From contig CDRMUB010000001.1 of the NCBI GenBank assembly GCA_977006965.1, forward strand, positions 248,001 to 312,000: a DNA stretch of 64,000 bases. Direction: 5' to 3'. The translations under genes were made by a program, and so were the position numbers. Source of the stretch: Phymatolithon calcareum. Taxonomy: Eukaryota; Rhodophyta; Florideophyceae; Hapalidiales. Each line of letters begins with the position of its first letter. Within the stretch, counting starts at the first letter, position 1. This document shows positions 55,301 through 62,430 of the stretch, piece by piece. The notes beneath the pieces were generated by a model. The model worked only from the letters and a program-made list of their open reading frames with translations. It did no database searches and had not been told where the DNA came from.

Positions 55301-56950
55301 GATCCAGCTGTGACCAGAGGTTTTCACCAGAACATCTCCCTGGGTGAGTGTCTCATAGATCGATCAGGACAAGATGTTGCAATCAGTGCCAACCGGTCCC
55401 AGACTGTCCCAGACGGTGGCAAAGAAGCACACAAGGTGTGACACCGTGATATACACGTCATTATGACTGATATACACGGGTCATTACAGTCAGAACTGTC
55501 AAATCAGTCAAAACAGTCATATCGGTCAATAATAAATTCCTCGTGTGCACGCCGGTTGAGTAGACCAACCACGAGACGCATTTCTGGCATTCTACATGCC
55601 TGCGCATTCAGTTTGGATCCAGCTGTGACCAGAGGTTTTCACCAGAACATCTGCCTGGGTGAGTGTCTCATTGATCGATCAGGACAAGATGTTGCAATCG
55701 GTTGCAACCGGTTGCAATCAGTGCCAACAGGTCCCACGCGGTCCCACACGTTGGCAAAGAAGCACACAAGGTGTGACACCGTGATATACACGTCATTATG
55801 ACTGATATACACGGGTCATTACAGTCAGAACTGTCAAATCAGTCAAAACAGTCATATCGGTCAATAATAAATTCCTCGTGTGCACGCCGGTTGAGTAGAC
55901 CAACCACGAGACGCATTTCTGGCATTCTACATGCCTGCGCATTCAGTTTGGATCCAGCTGTGACCAGAGGTTTTCACCAGAACATCTCCCTGGGTGAGTG
56001 TCTCATAGATCGATCAGGACAAGATGTTGCAATCAGTGCCAACCGGTCCCAGACTGTCCCAGACGGTGGCAAAGAAGCACACAAGGTGTGACACCGTGAT
56101 ATACACGTCATTATGACTGATATACACGGGTCATTACAGTCAGAACTGTCAAATCAGTCAAAACAGTCATATCGGTCAATAATAAATTCCTCGTGTGCAC
56201 GCCGGTTGAGTAGACCAACCACGAGACGCATTTCTGGCATTCTACATGCCTGCGCATTCAGTTTGGATCCAGCTGTGACCAGAGGTTTTCACCAGAACAT
56301 CTGCCTGGGTGAGTGTCTCATTGATCGATCAGGACAAGATGTTGCAATCGGTTGCAACCGGTTGCAATCAGTGCCAACAGGTCCCACGCGGTCCCACACG
56401 TTGGCAAAGAAGCACACAAGGTGTGACACCGTGATATACACGTCATTATGACTGATATACACGGGTCATTACAGTCAGAACTGTCAAATCAGTCAAAACA
56501 GTCATATCGGTCAATAATAAATTCGTCGTGTGCACGCCGGTTGAGTAGACCAACCACAAGATGACTTTTCTGGCATTCTACATGCCTGCGCATTCAGTTT
56601 GGATCCAGCTGTGACCAGAAGTTTTCACAAGAACATCTGCCTGGGTGAGTGTCTCATTGATCGATCAGGACAAGATGTTGCAATCGGTTGCAACCGGTTG
56701 CAATCGGTGCCAACAGGTCCCACGCGGTCCCAAACGGTGGCAAAGAAGCACACAAGGTGTGACACCGTGATATACACGTCATTATGACTGATATACACGG
56801 GTCATTACAGTCAGAACTGTCAAATCAGTCAAAACAGTCATATCGGTCAATAATAAATTCGTCGTGTGCACGCCGGTTGAGTAGACCAACGACGAGACGC
56901 ATTTCTGGCATTCTACATGCCTGCGCATTCAATTTGGATCCAGCTGTGAC
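52319..56950 (+). repeat. 4.6-kb tandem array of 315/335-bp units upstream of the recombinase-helicase gene
   Basis: Fourteen units can be phased on ATGACTGATATACACGG (first at 52,588, then 52,903, 53,218, 53,553, 53,868, 54,183, 54,518, 54,833, 55,148, 55,463, 55,798, 56,113, 56,448, 56,784), preceded by a partial unit. Spacing is 315 or 335 bp (the outermost spacings differ by 1 bp). The longer form has 20 extra bases around the perfect palindrome GGTTGCAACCGGTTGCAACC. Interior units are nearly identical and the two edge units more diverged, typical of homogenisation by unequal exchange. Each unit holds TGATCGATCA and two phased motif arrays. The last unit runs into the gene and homology stops near 56,950. 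Confidence 0.95.
52816..52968 (+). promoter_or_regulatory. iteron-like motif cluster (one example unit)
   Basis: In the unit used as example, GTTGCA, GTGCCA, GTCCCA, GTCCCA and GTGGCA start at 52,816, 52,826, 52,836, 52,846 and 52,856, exactly 10 bp apart. GTGTGA and GTGATA keep the phase at 52,876 and 52,886. GTCA then occurs at 52,920, 52,929, 52,938, 52,947, 52,956 and 52,965, exactly 9 bp apart. The same clusters recur in every unit. Regular spacing close to the helical repeat is what cooperative DNA-binding sites or iterons look like. The binding protein is unknown; the zinc fingers or recombinase domain of the downstream product are candidates by position only. Confidence 0.6.
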
Positions 56951-57104
56951 CCGTCGACCACTTGGTGAGCAGGATCTGTACTTAACGAGTTTTCCAATTG
57001 GACAATGCAATGGATTCCCTTTGTGGACTGCTATCACGCTTGTACACTCGCGCGTTCGACTTCTCGCGCTTACACGTCACTCAATCTTCCGATATCACGT
57101 GGAT

Positions 57105-60100
57105 ATGGAGGATAATGATGTATCGGATCTGGGGGAAGCTGATTTAGCTCAGCTGGGCCAACAACACATTCGACCATTTGCGGCAACCTGGTCGTTTATT
57201 TGTTCGAGGCCGACGACATGCGGGTTTGAGATTGCGTGCACGAAGAAAACATTCCTGCAGCATCTCGAGCGGTGCGGACATGAGCTCACAACCGCACAGT
57301 CGGTCCATTTATGGAACTGTGCTCTTCGGTCCTCGGCTGTTTTCAGTATGCCGCACCCACATCGTGAAGCGTACCGTCAAGGCGGTGCAGGTCAAGGAGA
57401 GCTTCCTCCGATTGACGGTTTGCCTTTCGTCATGGATTTGAAGTGTCCACGCTGTGATGTTCTCGCGGAATCAGCGGATACGATTCGTAGGCACAGCAAG
57501 AATGTTCACAGCTCATCAATTTCTAGATCGACTATCCGGTCTCTGGTGGCAGTGCCCTGTCAGTCTTTATCGCGGAAGAAGGCCGCGAAGAAACTGTTTA
57601 TGGTGTCGACGACAGAAGAGAATGCGGAGCCCGTAGCGTGTTCTGAGAGATTGATGCATGCCGTTGCTACCTATGATCCTGGACAAGTTCCGAGGTCTCA
57701 TATTCGTGCTGCTAGCGATCGCGAAAAAAGCAGTTTTGTGAGCCTTCCGCAATGTCAAGAACGCCTGGATAGTCAGGGTCTTGAAATGGAAGATGCTTGG
57801 TCACTTGTACGGTTTCCCACCACAAACGATGATACACGCCTTTTATCTGTTGCAAATCATCTGTCGAAAGCTCTGGAAGGCCTGTTTGTGGAAGCTCGGG
57901 AGCTGTTTACAACTATCGACAGCTTTCGGTCGACATTGTTGACCATTGGAACAAGTGGTACTCTGGATAAGAAACAGGGCTTTCGATTTCTGCCGAACGA
58001 CAGGGGTGGAAACAGCAGCGTGGAGAAGTATGCGAGAAATGCACGCATGCTTCTCCTCGTGGCGTGCCGTGTGTACCTTGATCGAGTCAAGTACCCTAAG
58101 ATCACCATGTCAGTGGAGCAATGCATGGCGGCGGAGCAGCTGATATGTGCATGCGGGCCTGACGCGGACCGTGAAGCTGTACAAGAGAAGGTGCATCGCT
58201 TGCTCTATGCAGTGCTCTTTCAGGAGAGCAGTATTGGTCGTGGAAGCACTAGACTTTTCGCGTCTGCCGTTGCTGCATGTCTCTGTGTTGCTGGAGACAG
58301 TGTGGACAAGCTCTTCTTTAAGCAAGGAAACCAACTGTCTCGGATAATTTCGGCTATTCTCTATGCAGGGTCATGCTGTGCTCTGCTAGAGATTCGAAAG
58401 TACTCGGAAGAAGCGATGACAGCCGAGGTGGAAGAGACTGTGGAAAGGGTCCTGGGACCGGAGGCCAAGGCCGGAACATCCGTTTTTGTTGACTTGCGGT
58501 CGATATGCGCCACCGTGCGAGCGGAAGAGGTTGTTGAGAACAGGTACAGGAAGTGTCCCAGTCACGAACACTGTGGAATGGTTCGGGGAATTGAGCTAAG
58601 TGGAGTCAAGCTTGGAGCCGCTGTCCTTAACATGCAGGCAGATCTACGGAAGAAGATCTTTGAGGTTTTGCTGAAATCGAAGGCGCTTCCTAATGATTTT
58701 CGAGTATCTTGTGACAAGATGGTGGATGATGTGGAGAAAACGACGCCGGGGTACTGGGCTCTAGCAGACGTGCGAAATGCAGCATTTGTCGGGCAATGCA
58801 CTACATGGATGCAGTTGAATGTTGTGGCAGATATAGCGGATTGTGACCTCGGGGCATGGTGCCAGGCTGCTAAAGACCTCGTCCCACTCTTGCTGTGCAC
58901 AGTTCATTTGTCCGGTGGACCGCCAAGCCGCGGAACCGAGCTTGGGAGCATGTCACTGCGGAATACACACAGTAAGAAGCGCGCATTCTTTTTTGTTGTG
59001 CACGAAATCATGATTATTCCGACGTTTCACAAGATGCGAGAAAAACTTCGAGGTGCAATGAGCTTCATTTCGCAGCACCTGGACAAGGAGACTTCGTTTC
59101 TATTTAAAGCGTTTTTCTTGTTGGTGCATCCAGTTATCGTTGCACATGCGGGAATAGAAGACGAGTCAGTACCCGTACCGGTCGGTTTGAAAGGGGAGCA
59201 GCTGCTCCGGAAGCGATCACTGGTTCGAGACAGTGTTTTTTTAGGGACGATGGAGGCTGAGGACGTGGCCCGGGAGATAGGGCGTGTGTTTGCTCAATAT
59301 GAAATTGAATTCACATTCTCTTTGTACAGGCATTGGCAAAGAGGTTATGCGAAGGAGCAAGGAGCAAAGTCAGCGATGGGGCGATGCTACCGGATGGGTA
59401 CCGGTGAGGATGAGTTTGAAGACGACGAGACTTTGGAGGGGACACTCGAAGCAAGCATATTGCAAGCCGGACATTCGATGCGTACGGCGCGATTAAGCTA
59501 CACGCAGACGGGCCGGCTAGGAGAGCTGTCCGCTGGAGCTACTGAGGAAAAGATGGACTTGTATCGCCAGGCATCGTACGAGTGGCACCAAGACCTTGGA
59601 CTGCGGAAGATGGAGGATGGAACTGCGGAGGTGTGCAATGGACAGTTCGGCGTACCGATTGGAGGGCCGGAGGTGTCGAATGGCCAGTCCGGGTGTCAGA
59701 CGATCGCAAGCGGAAATGAACGCATGAGCCCGGCAGTGATGAGGAGTATGTCGGAGTCTATAGCGAGCCTTGTTCTCCAGCGACTCGGGTCTCAGAGCAT
59801 TACCCCTCAAAGTGTGTGTCGTCGACTTGATTTCGAGGAAGAGGCGTCAGAAACTGTGCAATATGGCGTGAGCGTGGAGCCGAAACGGATTTCATCCGAA
59901 CGAAGGCATGGATTCGAAGCTCTTCAAGCACTTCGAAAGGTGACGAGGGACCCACAAGCCGAATATCGGTCGGACGAGCAGCGAAAGGCCATGGAGGCGA
60001 TTGCTGAGAATCGGAGTGATGTTGCCGTTGTCCTGTCGACTGGATGCGGGAAGAGGGCAGTTGTGATGGGACCGATTGTGTACGAGCACGGGGTAACGGT

Positions 60101-61862
60101 GTGGGTATGTCCTCTTAGAGCGCTTCGGCAGGAAACGAAGGAACGCTTGGGGCGTGCCGGTATTACTGCGCATTGTTCGGAGTCGTATGCGGACGAAGTG
60201 CATGGACTTGGAAATGTACTTCTCGTTGCGCCGGAGGAGATTGGACTATCGGAGTTGAGTGGAGTTTTGAATCGTTTGAGTCAAGCAGGCAATTTGAACG
60301 GTATTGTCATTGACGAGGCGCACATACCTCTGTTTTCACGTGAATACCGGGAGTGCATGGTGCGATTGCAGACGGTGGGAGTGGTGGGATGGAAAGGACA
60401 GCGGGTACTGCTAGCGGCGACTGCACCAGAGACGATGCTCGTGCGCATTGCACGTATTTGTGGAGTCGAACGAGATGGTCTGGAAGTTATCCGAGGTGAC
60501 CCTTGTCCACCGAATCTTGTAATTAATGTTCTGGATCTCGAAGGCAGCAAGATGGACACGCTGAAGAAGGGAATTGTGATTCAAGTCCGCCTTGCGTCTG
60601 CAAGAGCTCGACTAGCGGCATTGATAGAGAAGCGCAAGGAATTCGGAGCCAAGTGTTTGATTGTGTGCCTAACGATAGCGGACGTGCATCTCGTTGTGGA
60701 AACGTTGAAGAGGCAAAAGTATAAGCACGTAAATGTGCTGATGTACCACAGCAAGATGAAGACGGAGCATCGGAATGAATCACAGTCGATGTGGAAGCTA
60801 GCCAAGCCGGACAAGCTTACTGTTATGGTGGCGACGGATGGATTCTCTACTGGTACAGATGCGCCTGACGTCCGCAGCGTTATTATTGCGGGAGGGTCAA
60901 GATCATTGATCGAGTTGTGGCAAGCGTGCGGTCGTGGAGGTCGAGATGGGAAGGCGGCATATGTTACCGTTCTGTTCCATGGTGGTCATTTAACTCGAGC
61001 GTCAGCAGGGAACGTGACAGAGCCAATTGAAGGAGCAGGAAACTTTGAAGAGTGGGCCAGGAACAAGTCACGGTGCAGGCGAGTTGGCATCGAGGAAACA
61101 ATGGAAGGATTGGAACAGTACCCTACATGCATGAAGCGGGGGAACGGGACTGAGGCTTGCGACGTGTGCAGGCAAAGAGCGGGCGAATCAAGAGAACGAG
61201 CGCTGGGATGCGGATCTGTGACCGTCTGTGGAAGCAAGCGTCCGTCGGAGACTGAGCTGGAGCGTGCTCATAAGAAGCGAGCACTGGCACAGCGTGAGTC
61301 GGAGGAGCAGACTATTCGAATGAAGAAGTGGGGTAAGGAACTGTCAAAGTATTGTGCGGCGTGCCTCTTCGACGCTTGCACCTCTAGAGACTATATGTTT
61401 CATCCGAAAGAATATGCGACGCTTGTGCGCGGGAATGTGCAGATGTGTAATTTGGCATCGTGCCGTCAAATCAAGTTGGTATGCGTGCGGTGTTTGCAGC
61501 CGGAGCATCGTGTTAAGGACTGCAAAGTACTACCATCTGTTCAAGGGACAGTAAAGACACGTTGCCGTCGATGCTTTATTGAAGGGGTAAATGGGCGGAA
61601 TATTCACTGGCCTAGTGAATTTGGGAGAGCATTAGCATGTCCCTTCGAGGCGTGCACCAAGTTTGTGATGCTTTGCTATCGAAATACGGCAACGCGAGAA
61701 TCGCTGCTGGAGATTGTGCCGATAGAGCGGAGACAGAGGATTAGAAGTGCGACAGAGTTTGCGGATTGGCTAGTGAACGACAATGTTGAAGATCATGCAG
61801 GAATATTCGAAGCTATGGAATGGGCGCACAAGCATTTGAAGCTGAAGTACTTTGATATTTGA
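57105..61862 (+). CDS. C2H2 - tyrosine recombinase - RecQ-like helicase - CCHC fusion protein, 1,585 residues
   Basis: The open frame extends upstream into the last array unit, but Met at 57,105 (MEDNDVSDLGEADLAQL) is the first after repeat homology ends. Domains: a zinc-finger region with CPRCDVLAESADTIRRHSKN (Cys114, Cys117, His130, His135), like fungal OrsD/DUF3505 proteins. A tyrosine-recombinase set follows: SRGTEL (Arg609), RHWQRGY (His743, Arg746), AGHSMRTARLSYTQ (His790, Tyr799). The helicase has STGCGKRAVV (Lys983), VIDEAH (1070-1073), LLAATAP, VATDGFSTGTDAPDV and QACGRGGRDG (1273-1282, RecQ-type motif VI). A Cys-rich end carries a CCHC knuckle (Cys1460, Cys1463, His1468, Cys1473). 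Helicase and fingers recall fungal telomere-linked RecQ proteins. The likely role is mobilisation or rearrangement of its own locus, by inference. Odd: Arg replaces Ser/Thr after the Walker A Lys. Confidence 0.85.
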   Translation: MEDNDVSDLGEADLAQLGQQHIRPFAATWSFICSRPTTCGFEIACTKKTFLQHLERCGHELTTAQSVHLWNCALRSSAVFSMPHPHREAYRQGGAGQGELPPIDGLPFVMDLKCPRCDVLAESADTIRRHSKNVHSSSISRSTIRSLVAVPCQSLSRKKAAKKLFMVSTTEENAEPVACSERLMHAVATYDPGQVPRSHIRAASDREKSSFVSLPQCQERLDSQGLEMEDAWSLVRFPTTNDDTRLLSVANHLSKALEGLFVEARELFTTIDSFRSTLLTIGTSGTLDKKQGFRFLPNDRGGNSSVEKYARNARMLLLVACRVYLDRVKYPKITMSVEQCMAAEQLICACGPDADREAVQEKVHRLLYAVLFQESSIGRGSTRLFASAVAACLCVAGDSVDKLFFKQGNQLSRIISAILYAGSCCALLEIRKYSEEAMTAEVEETVERVLGPEAKAGTSVFVDLRSICATVRAEEVVENRYRKCPSHEHCGMVRGIELSGVKLGAAVLNMQADLRKKIFEVLLKSKALPNDFRVSCDKMVDDVEKTTPGYWALADVRNAAFVGQCTTWMQLNVVADIADCDLGAWCQAAKDLVPLLLCTVHLSGGPPSRGTELGSMSLRNTHSKKRAFFFVVHEIMIIPTFHKMREKLRGAMSFISQHLDKETSFLFKAFFLLVHPVIVAHAGIEDESVPVPVGLKGEQLLRKRSLVRDSVFLGTMEAEDVAREIGRVFAQYEIEFTFSLYRHWQRGYAKEQGAKSAMGRCYRMGTGEDEFEDDETLEGTLEASILQAGHSMRTARLSYTQTGRLGELSAGATEEKMDLYRQASYEWHQDLGLRKMEDGTAEVCNGQFGVPIGGPEVSNGQSGCQTIASGNERMSPAVMRSMSESIASLVLQRLGSQSITPQSVCRRLDFEEEASETVQYGVSVEPKRISSERRHGFEALQALRKVTRDPQAEYRSDEQRKAMEAIAENRSDVAVVLSTGCGKRAVVMGPIVYEHGVTVWVCPLRALRQETKERLGRAGITAHCSESYADEVHGLGNVLLVAPEEIGLSELSGVLNRLSQAGNLNGIVIDEAHIPLFSREYRECMVRLQTVGVVGWKGQRVLLAATAPETMLVRIARICGVERDGLEVIRGDPCPPNLVINVLDLEGSKMDTLKKGIVIQVRLASARARLAALIEKRKEFGAKCLIVCLTIADVHLVVETLKRQKYKHVNVLMYHSKMKTEHRNESQSMWKLAKPDKLTVMVATDGFSTGTDAPDVRSVIIAGGSRSLIELWQACGRGGRDGKAAYVTVLFHGGHLTRASAGNVTEPIEGAGNFEEWARNKSRCRRVGIEETMEGLEQYPTCMKRGNGTEACDVCRQRAGESRERALGCGSVTVCGSKRPSETELERAHKKRALAQRESEEQTIRMKKWGKELSKYCAACLFDACTSRDYMFHPKEYATLVRGNVQMCNLASCRQIKLVCVRCLQPEHRVKDCKVLPSVQGTVKTRCRRCFIEGVNGRNIHWPSEFGRALACPFEACTKFVMLCYRNTATRESLLEIVPIERRQRIRSATEFADWLVNDNVEDHAGIFEAMEWAHKHLKLKYFDI

Positions 61863-61978
61863 ATAGGGAATAGGAAAGCAATTGTAATAAATGTGATGGG
61901 AAATGTTTCTATGAATATGTGTGAATTGGTAGTTTGGTAGTTTTGAGTAATATGAAAAGAAAATGTTTAGTTTACGTG

Positions 61979-61995
61979 AGAGATCTGAGATCTCT
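61979..61995. repeat. 17-bp palindrome, copy 1
   Basis: AGAGATCTGAGATCTCT has perfect 8-bp arms around one G and lies 117 bp after the gene's stop. It is part of a longer direct repeat continuing GG, two variable bases, TAGAA, one variable base and CTAAA. Confidence 0.9.
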
Positions 61996-62107
61996 GGTGT
62001 AGAACCTAAAAGTATGACAACTGTAATATGGGAAAGTATAAGACGAACGTTGATGTAGAACTGAAACGTAAGATATTAAAAAGTGTGATAAATTTAGTCT
62101 CCACGGC

Positions 62108-62124
62108 AGAGATCTGAGATCTCT
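62108..62124. repeat. 17-bp palindrome, copy 2
   Basis: Identical to the copy at 61,979-61,995 and followed by the same direct-repeat extension; the start-to-start distance is 129 bp. Confidence 0.9.
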
Positions 62125-62430
62125 GGCATAGAATCTAAATTTGAATGTGCGTGAACCAAAATTTCGCCTTCGCCCACCGAATACACTACAATATCAATAT
62201 CTGAGCACAACCAGTTTATAATGGAAGAGCAGAAGGCAAGAGCCTTTTCCCGACAATGTATTTTTTCTCATTAGGAGTAGAATGAAATCAAATTTATTGA
62301 AACAAATGCAGCTCTATTGGTGACAGACAGTGGTAACGGAATGGTCGCATCTCGGCACAGAAAGCAAATTGAGGAGAAAGATTACTGTAGATAGAGAAGA
62401 GACGCTGACTTTGGATGATGATGATGTGTT

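Larger units (their letters stand above)
61863..62430. other. intergenic region between convergent genes
   Basis: Holds the 3' flank of the recombinase-helicase gene with two 17-bp palindromes, and the 3' flank of the minus-strand gene that follows. AT-rich, no coding signal. Confidence 0.6.

Noticed and set aside
52588-56451. Series of 97- and 112-codon open frames, one per repeat unit
   Set aside because: They are identical because the DNA repeats are identical, and they stop at unit ends. The periodic motif arrays explain the sequence better than protein coding.
52319-56950. CRISPR-like array
   Set aside because: The units are 315-335 bp with no unique spacers, and the context is eukaryotic.
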